Below, piece by piece: positions 27,652-36,712 of a stretch of DNA of 64,000 nucleotides; within the stretch, counting starts at the first letter, position 1, and the number at the start of each line of letters is the position of its first letter. Location: NCBI RefSeq assembly GCF_026420145.1, contig NZ_JAPMLV010000001.1:1674001-1738000 (forward strand), in the 5' to 3' direction. Both the position numbers and the translations under genes were made by a program. The DNA comes from Enterobacter pseudoroggenkampii. Its GTDB lineage: Bacteria > Pseudomonadota > Gammaproteobacteria > Enterobacterales > Enterobacteriaceae. The notes under the pieces were generated by a model, which had not been told where the DNA came from, did not search any database, and worked only from the letters and a program-made list of their open reading frames with translations.

Positions 27652-30600
27652 ATGCAAACTATTGACGGTAATGGTGCAGTTGCCTCAGTCGCGTTTCGCA
27701 CCAGTGAAGTTATCGCCATCTACCCAATTACGCCAAGTTCTACCATGGCTGAGCAGGCGGACGCCTGGGCGGGTAACGGGTTAAAAAACGTCTGGGGCGA
27801 TGTCCCGCGAGTGGTTGAAATGCAGTCGGAAGCCGGTGCGATTGCCACGGTGCACGGCGCGCTTCAGACCGGCGCGCTTTCCACGTCGTTTACCTCTTCT
27901 CAGGGATTATTGTTAATGATCCCGACGCTGTACAAACTCGCCGGTCAACTGACGCCCTTCGTTCTGCACGTCGCGGCGCGGACCGTTGCCACCCACGCGC
28001 TCTCTATCTTTGGCGATCACTCAGACGTGATGGCCGTACGCCAGACCGGCTGCGCGATGCTGTGCGCCAGCAGCGTTCAGGAAGCCCAGGACTTTGCCTT
28101 AATTTCGCATATCGCCACGCTCAAAAGCCGGGTGCCGTTTATTCATTTCTTTGACGGTTTCCGCACCTCTCACGAAATCAACAAAATCGTCCCGCTGGCC
28201 GACGATACTATCCTGAATCTGCTTCCGCAGACGGACATCGACGCGCATCGCGCCCGGGCCCTTAACCCTGAACACCCGGTTATTCGCGGCACATCGGCGA
28301 ACCCCGATACCTATTTCCAGTCGCGCGAGGCCACGAACCCGTGGTACAACGCGGTTTACGACCATGTTGAACAGGCGATGAATGACTTTGCCGCCGCGAC
28401 CGGCCGGGAATACAAACCCTTTGAGTACTACGGCCATCCACAGGCGGAACGGGTCATTGTGTTGATGGGCTCGGCCATTGGCACCTGCGAGGAAGTTGTT
28501 GATGAGCTGCTGACGCGCGGCGAAAAAGTTGGCGTGCTTAAAGTACGTCTCTATCGTCCGTTCTCGGCGAAACATCTGCTCTCTGCGCTGCCGGAGACCG
28601 CGCGTACCGTTGCGGTGCTCGATCGCACCAAGGAGCCGGGCGCCCAGGCGGAACCGCTGTATCTGGATGTGATGACTGCCCTGGCCGAGGCCTTTAATCA
28701 CGGCGAACGTGAAACGCTGCCGCGCGTGATCGGGGGGCGCTACGGTTTGTCCTCCAAGGAGTTTGGTCCGGACTGCGTGCTGGCGGTATTCAACGAGCTC
28801 AGCGAAGCGAAGCCCAAGCCGCGCTTTACCGTCGGCATTTATGATGATGTGACGAATCTGTCCCTGTCGCTGCCGGAAAACACCCTGCCCTCAACCGCCA
28901 AACTTGAGGCGCTGTTCTATGGTCTGGGCAGCGACGGCAGCGTCTCCGCAACCAAAAACAACATCAAAATCATCGGCAACTCCACGCCGTGGTACGCCCA
29001 GGGGTACTTCGTCTATGACTCCAAGAAAGCCGGCGGTTTGACCGTTTCCCACCTGCGCGTGAGCGAACAGCCCATCCGCTCTGCGTATCTTATTTCTCAG
29101 GCTGATTTTGTTGGCTGTCACCAGCTGCAGTTTATCGATAAATACCAGATGGCCGAGCGCCTGAAGCCCGGCGGTATTTTCCTCCTGAATACGCCATACA
29201 GCGCGGACGAAGTCTGGGCGCGCCTGCCGCAGGAAGTGCAGGCGGTGCTGAACCAGAAAAAAGCCCGTTTCTATGTGGTTAACGCCGCAAAAATTGCCCG
29301 CGAATGTGGCCTTGCTGCACGTATTAATACCGTAATGCAGATGGCCTTCTTCCATCTGACCAATATCCTGCCGGGCGACAGCGCGCTGGTAGAACTGCAG
29401 GGTGCGATTGCCAAAAGCTATAGTAGCAAGGGCCAGGAGCTGGTCGAACGTAACTGGCAGGCGCTGGCGCTGGCGCGCGAGTCGCTGTTCGAAGTCCCGC
29501 TGCAGCCGGTCAATGCCGCAAGCCCGAACCGCCCTCCGGTCGTGTCCGATGCGGCGCCTGATTTCGTGAAGACCGTGACGGCGGCGATGCTGGCCGGGCT
29601 GGGTGATGCCCTGCCCGTCTCTGCGCTGCCGCCAGATGGCACCTGGCCGATGGGCACCACCCGCTGGGAAAAACGAAACATCGCCGAAGCGATCCCCATC
29701 TGGAAGGAAGAGCTGTGTACCCAGTGCAACCACTGCGTGGCAGCCTGCCCGCACTCTGCCATACGTGCCAAGGTGGTTGCACCGGAAGAGATGGAAACTG
29801 CACCAGCCAGCCTGCATTCGCTGGATGTGAAATCCCGCGATATGCGCGGACAGAAATACGTTCTGCAGGTCGCGCCGGAAGATTGCACCGGCTGTAACCT
29901 CTGCGTCGAGGTCTGTCCGGCGAAAGACAGGCAGGATCCGGAGATTAAAGCCATCAATATGATGTCGCGTCTGGAGCACGTTGAAGAGGAGAAGGTCAAT
30001 TATGACTTCTTCCTGAATCTGCCGGAAATCGATCGTAGCAAACTGGAACGCATTGATATTCGTACGTCACAGCTGATTACGCCGCTGTTTGAGTATTCCG
30101 GAGCCTGTTCCGGCTGTGGTGAGACGCCGTATATCAAGCTGCTTACCCAGCTGTACGGTGACCGCATGCTGATTGCCAACGCTACTGGCTGTTCGTCTAT
30201 CTATGGCGGTAACCTGCCCTCCACACCGTACACTACTGACGCCAACGGTCGCGGTCCCGCGTGGGCAAACTCGCTGTTCGAGGATAACGCCGAATTCGGC
30301 CTGGGCTTCCGCCTGACCGTTGACCAGCACCGCGCACGCGTGATGCGCCTGCTGGAACAGTTTGCCGGGCAGCTCCCTGCTGAGCTTAATGACGCGCTTC
30401 ACGCGGACGCGACGCCTGAAGAACGGCGTGAGCAGGTTGCTGAGCTGCGTCGCGCGCTTCAGGGCGTGGCGGGCGCTGAACAGCTGCTGACCGACGCTGA
30501 CGCCCTGGTCGAAAAATCGATCTGGCTGATTGGTGGTGACGGCTGGGCTTACGATATCGGCTTTGGTGGGCTGGATCACGTGTTGAGCCTGACTGAAAAC

Positions 30601-31176
30601 GTCAATATCCTGGTTCTGGATACACAGTGTTATTCCAATACCGGTGGCCAGGCGTCGAAAGCCACACCGTTAGGCGCTGTGACGAAATTCGGTGAACACG
30701 GTAAACGCAAGGCGCGCAAAGATCTCGGTGTGAGCATGATGATGTACGGTCACGTTTACGTCGCGCAAATCTCGCTGGGTGCCCAGCTTAACCAGACGGT
30801 AAAAGCCATCCAGGAAGCGGAAGCGTATCCTGGCCCGTCGCTGATCATTGCCTACAGCCCGTGTGAAGAACACGGCTACGATCTGGCACTCAGCCACGAC
30901 CAGATGCGTCAGCTGACCGCGACCGGCTTCTGGCCGCTGTACCGGTTCGACCCGCGCCGTGCGGACGAGGGTAAGTTACCGCTGGCGCTGGATTCACGTC
31001 CGCCGTCAGATGCCCTGGCCGAGACGTTGATGCAGGAACAACGCTTCCGTCGCCTTAACGCGCAGCAGCCGGAAGTGGCCGAACAGCTCTGGAAAGACGC
31101 CGCGGCCGATCTGCAAAAACGTTATGATTTCCTGGCGCAGCTGGCGGGTAAAGCCGAAAAATCGACCAGCGACTAG
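27652..31176 (+). CDS. ydbK: Pyruvate:flavodoxin/ferredoxin oxidoreductase YdbK (NifJ family)
   Basis: A 1174-residue single-chain PFOR that converts pyruvate and CoA to acetyl-CoA and CO2 with electron transfer to flavodoxin or ferredoxin. Two 4Fe-4S motifs are intact (CTQCNHCVAACPHS near residue 689; CTGCNLCVEVCPAK near 745), the third-cluster cysteines begin in GACSGCGETP near 815, and the TPP motif GGDGWAYDIGFGG is near 961. The N-terminal pyruvate-binding domain starts immediately (AYR-type sequence AFRTSEVIAIYPITPSS). In E. coli ydbK (1174 aa) is SoxS-regulated and helps repair oxidative damage. A canonical terminator follows. Confidence 0.95.
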   Translation: MQTIDGNGAVASVAFRTSEVIAIYPITPSSTMAEQADAWAGNGLKNVWGDVPRVVEMQSEAGAIATVHGALQTGALSTSFTSSQGLLLMIPTLYKLAGQLTPFVLHVAARTVATHALSIFGDHSDVMAVRQTGCAMLCASSVQEAQDFALISHIATLKSRVPFIHFFDGFRTSHEINKIVPLADDTILNLLPQTDIDAHRARALNPEHPVIRGTSANPDTYFQSREATNPWYNAVYDHVEQAMNDFAAATGREYKPFEYYGHPQAERVIVLMGSAIGTCEEVVDELLTRGEKVGVLKVRLYRPFSAKHLLSALPETARTVAVLDRTKEPGAQAEPLYLDVMTALAEAFNHGERETLPRVIGGRYGLSSKEFGPDCVLAVFNELSEAKPKPRFTVGIYDDVTNLSLSLPENTLPSTAKLEALFYGLGSDGSVSATKNNIKIIGNSTPWYAQGYFVYDSKKAGGLTVSHLRVSEQPIRSAYLISQADFVGCHQLQFIDKYQMAERLKPGGIFLLNTPYSADEVWARLPQEVQAVLNQKKARFYVVNAAKIARECGLAARINTVMQMAFFHLTNILPGDSALVELQGAIAKSYSSKGQELVERNWQALALARESLFEVPLQPVNAASPNRPPVVSDAAPDFVKTVTAAMLAGLGDALPVSALPPDGTWPMGTTRWEKRNIAEAIPIWKEELCTQCNHCVAACPHSAIRAKVVAPEEMETAPASLHSLDVKSRDMRGQKYVLQVAPEDCTGCNLCVEVCPAKDRQDPEIKAINMMSRLEHVEEEKVNYDFFLNLPEIDRSKLERIDIRTSQLITPLFEYSGACSGCGETPYIKLLTQLYGDRMLIANATGCSSIYGGNLPSTPYTTDANGRGPAWANSLFEDNAEFGLGFRLTVDQHRARVMRLLEQFAGQLPAELNDALHADATPEERREQVAELRRALQGVAGAEQLLTDADALVEKSIWLIGGDGWAYDIGFGGLDHVLSLTENVNILVLDTQCYSNTGGQASKATPLGAVTKFGEHGKRKARKDLGVSMMMYGHVYVAQISLGAQLNQTVKAIQEAEAYPGPSLIIAYSPCEEHGYDLALSHDQMRQLTATGFWPLYRFDPRRADEGKLPLALDSRPPSDALAETLMQEQRFRRLNAQQPEVAEQLWKDAAADLQKRYDFLAQLAGKAEKSTSD

Positions 31177-31182
31177 TTTCTC

Positions 31183-31208
31183 AGCCCGGCGTGTCCGGGC
31201 TTTTTTTT
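31183..31208 (+). terminator. Intrinsic terminator of ydbK
   Basis: AGCCCGG-CGTGT-CCGGGCT stem-loop followed by eight Ts, seven bases after the ydbK stop. Confidence 0.9.
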
Positions 31209-31213
31209 GCCAT

Positions 31214-31327
31214 AAAAAAACCCGGTGTATTCACACCGGGCGAATCCAGATAATCAATAAATATCTATTTAGCTTCCTAAATATTATTCACGCGAATTAT
31301 GGATAAATAATCTTAAAGGCATATAAC
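31214..31327 (-). ncRNA. micC: Small RNA MicC
   Basis: On the - strand between ydbK and ompN, the place of micC in E. coli. The proposed 5' end reads GTTATATGCCTTTA, identical to the MicC seed that base-pairs with ompC mRNA (and ompD in Salmonella). The middle is diverged from E. coli. The 3' end is a CCCGGTGT-GAAT-ACACCGGG hairpin followed by seven Ts, an intrinsic terminator. Length is about 114 nt versus 109 in E. coli. It is an Hfq-dependent repressor of porin translation, divergent from the ompN promoter. Confidence 0.88.
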
Positions 31328-31494
31328 GCTGCCAAGAATAGCTTAATTAACGCCTGATTAATAATTTTAATTTATTATGTTTTGCATTAAAACATTCATC
31401 AAACAGATGACTATTACCATTGATTTATTCGGTTTAGATTTTACTTAGTTCGTAACAATTATAATTTATTACTCTTACTCAGGAGTGATTTAGC

Positions 31495-31536
31495 ATGAGA
31501 CAACTTTCTCATTCAGGAAGTTCAACAGGTAATTAA
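31495..31536 (+). CDS. Possible 13-codon upstream ORF in the ompN leader
   Basis: A short ORF beginning ATGAGACAACTTTCTC and ending TAA lies 28 bases before the ompN start. It has a strong AGGAG site nine bases upstream of its ATG. The peptide has no recognisable similarity. It could be a translated leader peptide influencing ompN, or chance. Confidence 0.3.
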   Translation: MRQLSHSGSSTGN

Positions 31537-31564
31537 ATAAAAACAACTGCAAAGGAATATCACA

Positions 31565-32674
31565 ATGCAAAGAAAAGTACTGGCCCTGATGATTCCGGCT
31601 CTGTTAATGGCTGGCGCAACTCATGCAGCAGAGATTTATAATAAAGACGGCAACAAATTAGATCTGTACGGAAAAGTAGATGGTCTGCACTATTTCTCCG
31701 ATGATAAAGGCGCTGACGGGGATCAAACCTATATGCGTCTGGGCTTCAAAGGCGAAACCCAGATCAACGACATGATGACCGGCTACGCACAGTGGGAATA
31801 CAACATTCAGGCCAATAACACCGAAGGGTCTGATAACCAGTCCTGGACGCGTCTGGCCTTCGCTGGTGTGAAGGTGGGCGACTACGGTTCCTTTGATTAC
31901 GGTCGTAACTATGGCGTGCTGTACGACGTTGAAGGCTGGACCGATATGTTGCCTGAGTTCGGCGGTGACTCCTACACTAAAGCCGACAACTTCATGACCG
32001 GCCGTGCCAACGGCGTGGCCACCTACCGTAACACCGATTTCTATGGTCTGGTGCAGGGTCTGAATTTTGCGCTGCAGTATCAGGGCAAAAATGAAGACGC
32101 CAGCAACAATCAGGAAGGTACCAACAACGGTCGCGACACGCGTCACGAGAACGGCGACGGCTTCGGTATCTCTACTACCTATGACTTCGGCATGGGCATT
32201 ACTGCGGGTGCAGCCTACACCTCTTCTGACCGTACCAACGAGCAGGTGATGCATACCACAGCGGGCGGCGACAAAGCGGATGCATGGACTGCGGGCCTGA
32301 AATATGACGCCAATAACATCTATCTGGCGGCAATGTATTCTGAAACCCGCAATATGACGCCGTACGGTGATAACATCGACGCCGTGGCGAACAAAACCCA
32401 GAACTTCGAAGTGACCGCGCAGTACCAGTTCGACTTCGGCCTGCGTCCGACCCTTTCATACCTCCAGTCTAAAGGTAAGGATCTGGGCAACGGTCAGGGC
32501 GATCAGGATCTGGTTAAATACGCTGACGTAGGCGCGACCTACTACTTCAATAAAAACATGTCCACCTACGTTGATTACAAAATTAACCTGCTGGATGAAG
32601 ATGACAGCTTCTACAAAAACAACGGCATCGGCACGGATGATGTCGTCGCGTTAGGTCTGGTTTACCAGTTCTGA
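31565..32674 (+). CDS. ompN: Outer-membrane porin OmpN
   Basis: A 369-residue general porin (OmpC/F/N family) with signal peptide residues 1-21 (cleavage [13 protein letters not shown]), 16-strand barrel sequence and C-terminal Phe (LVYQF). Loop-3 constriction residues lie in the LPEFGGDSY region (about residue 130-140). Position after ydbK-micC and the [15 protein letters not shown]-terminus match E. coli OmpN rather than OmpC/OmpF. OmpN is normally quiescent and co-regulated with MicC. AAAGGA precedes the ATG, and a strong terminator follows. Confidence 0.92.
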   Translation: MQRKVLALMIPALLMAGATHAAEIYNKDGNKLDLYGKVDGLHYFSDDKGADGDQTYMRLGFKGETQINDMMTGYAQWEYNIQANNTEGSDNQSWTRLAFAGVKVGDYGSFDYGRNYGVLYDVEGWTDMLPEFGGDSYTKADNFMTGRANGVATYRNTDFYGLVQGLNFALQYQGKNEDASNNQEGTNNGRDTRHENGDGFGISTTYDFGMGITAGAAYTSSDRTNEQVMHTTAGGDKADAWTAGLKYDANNIYLAAMYSETRNMTPYGDNIDAVANKTQNFEVTAQYQFDFGLRPTLSYLQSKGKDLGNGQGDQDLVKYADVGATYYFNKNMSTYVDYKINLLDEDDSFYKNNGIGTDDVVALGLVYQF

Positions 32675-32680
32675 TTGCCA

Positions 32681-32712
32681 GAGCCCGCATTATGATGCGG
32701 GCTCGATTTTTT
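32681..32712 (+). terminator. Intrinsic terminator of ompN
   Basis: GAGCCCGCAT-TATG-ATGCGGGCTC, a 10-bp perfect stem, followed by GATTTTTTT. Confidence 0.9.
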
Positions 32713-32820
32713 TGAAGTCCGTCACAAAAGACAGTTTCAGAAAGGGATTGGTTGAGGGTAAGTTGAAAGAAAGCTGGTTAAACTCAGGTGATAGCCCTTT
32801 CGTCACTAAGGATAACAGCG

Positions 32821-32946
32821 TTGTTTAGTCGTGTATCCCTTGCCGTTCTTACCCTTTTAGCCGCGCTGTGGATGGCGTTAATTTTCGATTTTGCTGATGT
32901 TGTCGGGCATCTCGGCGCACTGTTAAACCATCTGGATGGCGGTTAA
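32821..32946 (+). CDS. Putative 41-residue membrane protein with TTG start
   Basis: An ORF beginning TTG TTT AGT, with AAGGA nine bases upstream, encodes 41 residues: a hydrophobic span (about residues 7-22, SLAVLTLLAALWMALI) followed by a short amphipathic tail ending LDGG. It lies 146 bases after ompN. I do not recognise a family. Small single-span proteins of this type are common in enterobacteria, but translation is unproven. Confidence 0.4.
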   Translation: MFSRVSLAVLTLLAALWMALIFDFADVVGHLGALLNHLDGG

Positions 32947-33007
32947 CTGTGTTCCGTAAACAAAAAGCCACCAGCAGTGCCGGTGGCGGATAAACGCACA
33001 GGTCGCG

Positions 33008-33085
33008 TTATTTTTTCACCGGTTGAGGCTTTTTATCCCCTGATTCAGGTGCCTCTCGCGGATCGTCTTTTTCAACACAGAGCAT
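33008..33085 (-). CDS. Putative 25-residue hydrophilic small protein
   Basis: ATG at 33085 is preceded by AGGAGAGACT, an excellent ribosome site. The product is a charged, Pro/Lys/Asp-rich 25-mer (KDDPREAPESGDKKPQ) ending in VKK. It lacks structure or recognised family. The strong ribosome site is the main evidence; similar minute hydrophilic ORFs are known in Enterobacteriaceae. Confidence 0.4.
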   Translation of the reverse strand: MLCVEKDDPREAPESGDKKPQPVKK

Positions 33086-33153
33086 AGTCTCTCCTGTTTC
33101 AGATAACCACCCTCCACTATAGCCAGGCTGATTAAAGAATGGCCAGGCGGCAA

Positions 33154-33576
33154 TTACGCCTCAACTGTCCCTTTCTTGCGAAAAGAGAGATAGCCAAACA
33201 CCCCGCTGTCTCCATCCGAGGGATGGTTTACCCCGTCCATTACCTTCACCTCAGAGAAATCGAACGGTGAGACGTTTTCAAAGCAGGCAACATTCACGCC
33301 GTATTCGTTTGGATTGGAACGCCGCTGATGGAACGTGTATATCCCGCACACCGAGCAGAAGAAATGCCGTGCCGTTCCCGTGTTAAAACGGTACTCCGTG
33401 AGCTTATCCTCACCTTTCGTCACGGTAATCCCTGACAGCGGCGCAGAGACGACGACCGCACCCCGCATGCGACAAAAGGAACAGCTGCAGCGCCGAGCGG
33501 TGTTCAGGCCATCGGTAAGCTCAACGGTGAATGCCACCACGCCGCAATGGCACTTCGCATTACGTCTTTCAGCCAT
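33154..33576 (-). CDS. GFA-family (glutathione-dependent formaldehyde-activating) enzyme
   Basis: A 140-residue beta-tent protein of the GFA family with zinc-ligand cysteines in AKCHCG (about residues 8-11), RRCSCSFC (about 29-34) and FFCSVCG (about 72-77), the arrangement of Gfa. True Gfa condenses formaldehyde with glutathione, but many homologues have other or unknown thiol roles. It begins three bases after the stop of the small upstream gene, so the two form an operon. Confidence 0.82.
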   Translation of the reverse strand: MAERRNAKCHCGVVAFTVELTDGLNTARRCSCSFCRMRGAVVVSAPLSGITVTKGEDKLTEYRFNTGTARHFFCSVCGIYTFHQRRSNPNEYGVNVACFENVSPFDFSEVKVMDGVNHPSDGDSGVFGYLSFRKKGTVEA

Positions 33577-33579
33577 AGG

Positions 33580-33777
33580 CTATACCCCTTTTCTCACCAG
33601 CTCGGCGGCTTTCACGAAAACCTCGTCTTCTACACCATCGCCTTTTTGCCTGCCCAGCCTGACCAGCTCATCGACAATACTGTTGCGATGGATCGGTTTC
33701 TGCGCTGAAACCAGCCCAATGACGGCGGCCCCAATCGCCAGCCCCACTAATCCGGTTTGTTCATCTTTGTTTTTCAT
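33580..33777 (-). CDS. Hypothetical 65-residue protein upstream of the GFA gene
   Basis: A small protein with a hydrophobic, Gly/Ala-rich N-terminal stretch (about residues 9-26, TGLVGLAIGAAVIGLV) and a charged helical C-terminus (about 32-65). The ATG at 33777 is seven bases from AGGAG; an ATG two codons earlier is too close to it. It is co-transcribed with the GFA gene. No family recognised. Confidence 0.6.
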   Translation of the reverse strand: MKNKDEQTGLVGLAIGAAVIGLVSAQKPIHRNSIVDELVRLGRQKGDGVEDEVFVKAAELVRKGV

Positions 33778-33867
33778 ATTCATGCTCCTGGTACAAGAGA
33801 CAAGCGTAGCAGGAATACGGTAAAACGGAATGCCGGGCACATGCTCTGTGAATATTATTTAAACAGC

Positions 33868-34899
33868 TCAGGCAGGTACGACTTCTAAAATCGACAGATA
33901 CGAACGGGTGTCTATTATTTTGTTCAACTTCAGATTGGTCTGTTCAAACAAGGCCTGATACTCAGACTCTGTTCGTGCCCGCCCTCCATCAAAACTTGTT
34001 AACAGAAGAAGGTCAATTTCAAATCGTCCCTGTTCATTATTTTCTTTTTTAATAAGCGGCTCAAAAATTAATAGCCGGGAGTTTTCTTTCATAGCCTTTC
34101 TGCAGCATTGAAGTATCTGAATGGCCTTCTCATCAGGCCAGTCCATCAAAATATATTTAAGCAAGTAAATGTCCGCTACAGGACAGGCTTCAAAAAAGCT
34201 ACCCTCAACGGTCTTCCATCGACGATTATCCTTTAACAGGTGCAGTCGATTCCGCTCAAGCACGTCTTTTTGATCGAAGAGGATCCCCGTTAAGGTCGGA
34301 TTTCGACGTAAAACGGCCAACAATAAGTTACCCAGCCCACCGGCAATATCGGCAACGACAGCGTTTTGAGGGAACGAATAGCTATCTGCGATGACTTCAT
34401 TCTCTACGGATGACATAGAGGCCATACCCGCATGAAAAATGTTGCTGTCAGTCATCGTGTCATCATGCTGCCAGTAGTCGTAAAAAGGCTTGCCAAACAA
34501 ATCATTAAAAACAGGTTTGCCTTGCAATATTTCATCCATTTTAGCCGCTGGCTGCCAGAATGTTGGGTCTGTCAGCATGAGCACCGCCGCACGCAAGGAA
34601 AATTCATGCTCAGAACAGAGGAATTGTGCTGAATGGCTAAGACTGTATTCAGCTTCAGATAATTCGTTGAACACCCCGCGAGAGGACAATAAGCGCATGA
34701 TCCGATGAAGATAGTCGCCATCGACACTAAGCTCCTCCGCCAGTTGCGTAACGGATTTTTTTCCTTCAACCAGACGATCTGCGACCCCTAATACCGCGAC
34801 CGCCCGAAGTGCTGCCTGCCAGACAAAACCCATGCTTTGCTCTAACAGGCACATTCCCTCTTTACGGCTTAGTAAATCCAGACTATTACGTTGCGACAT
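33868..34899 (-). CDS. SAM-dependent O-methyltransferase (plant/polyketide OMT family)
   Basis: A 343-residue protein with the two-part layout of small-molecule O-methyltransferases: an N-terminal winged-helix dimerisation domain (about residues 15-100) and a Rossmann SAM domain with VADIAGGLGNLLLAVL (about 177-192), GSFFEACPVADIYLLKYILMDW (catalytic-His region) and LLIFEPLI. The usual general-base His (HDW in many members) appears to be Met-Asp-Trp (LMDW) here, so catalysis may differ or be lost. Base composition is lower in GC than the flanking core genes, suggesting acquisition. Substrate unknown. Confidence 0.75.
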   Translation of the reverse strand: MSQRNSLDLLSRKEGMCLLEQSMGFVWQAALRAVAVLGVADRLVEGKKSVTQLAEELSVDGDYLHRIMRLLSSRGVFNELSEAEYSLSHSAQFLCSEHEFSLRAAVLMLTDPTFWQPAAKMDEILQGKPVFNDLFGKPFYDYWQHDDTMTDSNIFHAGMASMSSVENEVIADSYSFPQNAVVADIAGGLGNLLLAVLRRNPTLTGILFDQKDVLERNRLHLLKDNRRWKTVEGSFFEACPVADIYLLKYILMDWPDEKAIQILQCCRKAMKENSRLLIFEPLIKKENNEQGRFEIDLLLLTSFDGGRARTESEYQALFEQTNLKLNKIIDTRSYLSILEVVPA

Positions 34900-35157
34900 A
34901 TTCTGCTCCTTACCAGTAAAGATGTGCTGAACAACTAAAACGCCGCTAGCAAGCGTAAGTCTGGTAGTGAGCTTTATCCATAATGTCAGAAAGGATTATT
35001 TGTGCGGTTTCGTACCGTTTTGCATACAGTCCATTTCAATACGTAAAAAAACAGGGCCACTTACTCCTTATTTTGATTAATAACACCACGACACTATTAT
35101 TTCATAAATGATTACCATGATAGAAGTAATACCTGTCGCGAGACAGACATTTCATCG

Positions 35158-35607
35158 TTAGAATCTCGGTGCCAGCCCGTATTTTGGCGTTTTGATATTT
35201 GCCGCCCAAATTTTGATATCGTTTTGCAGGAGAATAGTGAAATCAGAGTTCAAATGCGTCACCATGCCATTGACGCTTTCCGCATCCACAACTGAAAAAT
35301 GTTCAATTCTGTTCTTCCCTATCTGAACACAATCATATTTGGCGGGCAGCACTTTACCATTCACATTGAGTGGCAGCTTATTCTCACCACAGCGCCCTTC
35401 CGTAATATATGAGACCAGCAAATTAGCGGATTTCCTCCCAGGCTGGGATACGCTCACCATGACGGGATAACCTTCCGAGGTCTGCGTCATATCATAAAGC
35501 ACCGCATTTTTCATATACCAGGTATTATATTCCCGCTCCTGAAAAGCGGACCAGCAAGGCGCAGAAAAAAGCGCCAGCACTGCCAGCGTAATAGAGACTA
35601 TTTTCAT
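35158..35607 (-). CDS. Hypothetical secreted protein
   Basis: A 149-residue protein with a clear signal peptide (residues 1-20, cleavage after CWS-A) and a mature part containing two cysteines (in GRCGEN and KYDCVQ), which could form a disulphide. No family recognised. Flanked by non-coding DNA on both sides and likely monocistronic. Moderately AT-rich. Confidence 0.6.
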   Translation of the reverse strand: MKIVSITLAVLALFSAPCWSAFQEREYNTWYMKNAVLYDMTQTSEGYPVMVSVSQPGRKSANLLVSYITEGRCGENKLPLNVNGKVLPAKYDCVQIGKNRIEHFSVVDAESVNGMVTHLNSDFTILLQNDIKIWAANIKTPKYGLAPRF

Positions 35608-35759
35608 GGAATGTTATCGTCCGTGGTGTTGCACGTATTATTCAGATTGTGCAAAAAACAGCAACAACTTAAGAATAGTCCTACTACTATTGGCAGTGAT
35701 GGAGGATCAATTAACGACGCGCGACGCGGTCTGTTTCCTGTTGCTAACGTATCTTCGCT

Positions 35760-36200
35760 TTATTTATTCCGACTGGCCGTTCGGATCGCTTCCAGACCGA
35801 CGCGCTGTCCGAATGACAGCTCTAACGTGTTTCCATCGGGATCGGCAAAAAAGACATAGTATCCGACGGGATCGCCTACATTCTCAGGCGCCTTCCTTAG
35901 CACACCTTCAGCGGTGGCCATCGCGGTTTTTCTGTCAATTTCTTCGCGGGTCGCGCAGGCAATTCCCAGATGCCCGAAACTGCCCAGCGGCGTATCGGTC
36001 ACGGTATCGGCCTGTACCAGAACCAGTGCAAAAGGACGGGTATGGTCGCTAAGCCATGCGACTTTTCTGGCATCAGGCATGTCGGGTTCACGCAAATGAA
36101 TGACCTCCATACCGGCATAGCGACGATAGAAGGCAATACTCTTTTCCAGGTCCCTGACCATAAACGCGACATGAGTGAAACCTACATCAATGTCTTTCAT
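35760..36200 (-). CDS. VOC-superfamily (glyoxalase/bleomycin-resistance) protein
   Basis: A 146-residue vicinal-oxygen-chelate protein with two beta-alpha-beta-beta-beta modules. Candidate metal ligands are visible: His in GFTHVAFMV (about residue 10), His in FGHLGIA (about 77) and Glu in GNTLELSFG (about 126). It could be a glyoxalase-I-like lyase, a dioxygenase or an antibiotic-binding protein; the sequence does not decide. Confidence 0.8.
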   Translation of the reverse strand: MKDIDVGFTHVAFMVRDLEKSIAFYRRYAGMEVIHLREPDMPDARKVAWLSDHTRPFALVLVQADTVTDTPLGSFGHLGIACATREEIDRKTAMATAEGVLRKAPENVGDPVGYYVFFADPDGNTLELSFGQRVGLEAIRTASRNK

Positions 36201-36272
36201 TTTAAGATGTTACTCCTTTATCAACGTGGTGCTGACATCTTAAAAGCTCAAGTTAACTTGATGTCAATACGC

Positions 36273-36617
36273 TCATAAAGAAGAAACAGGCGAGAAATGG
36301 TAAACCGCCGTCATCACGGCAATGCTAACGACAATGCTTAAGAAAAAGTAGGTTTTAAAGGGCTGCTTTTGCGTTTTATGGCGAAAGAGTTGCTGGCCCA
36401 CAATCGCGCCAGGCCAGCCGCCGGTTACGCCAAATACCAGCAGCGTGGCTTCCGGTACCCTGCGCATACCCTTACGCGCTGCCTGTTTATCGGCGCCATA
36501 CATAGCCATCGTCAGCACATTGATCAGCAGAAACCACATAGCCAAAGGGTTAGAGGCAAAAAGGCTGCCGATTGCAGCAAAGATCAGGAGTGAATAACAA
36601 AAGCGATTGAGGGTCAT
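36273..36617 (-). CDS. DUF1294 membrane protein
   Basis: A roughly 114-residue inner-membrane protein with three to four spans and the DUF1294 signature MYGADKQAARKGMRRVPE followed by GGWPGAIVGQQLFRHKTQK. A longer start at 36659 exists, but its ATG is embedded in TATAATG, which looks like a -10 box, so the downstream ATG (36617) is preferred. Function unknown. Confidence 0.72.
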   Translation of the reverse strand: MTLNRFCYSLLIFAAIGSLFASNPLAMWFLLINVLTMAMYGADKQAARKGMRRVPEATLLVFGVTGGWPGAIVGQQLFRHKTQKQPFKTYFFLSIVVSIAVMTAVYHFSPVSSL

Positions 36618-36712
36618 AGTAGCGGCCAGAGGATTGTTAAGCAGTTTTCGACGCCGCATTATACGCTACTTGCGCATATATCAGGCGGGAAATGCAGACA
36701 ACTGGGAAAACG

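Noticed and set aside
28891..29979. 362-codon open frame on the - strand across ydbK
   Set aside because: It is antisense to well-conserved PFOR cluster motifs and has no ribosome site or domain; a codon-bias shadow.
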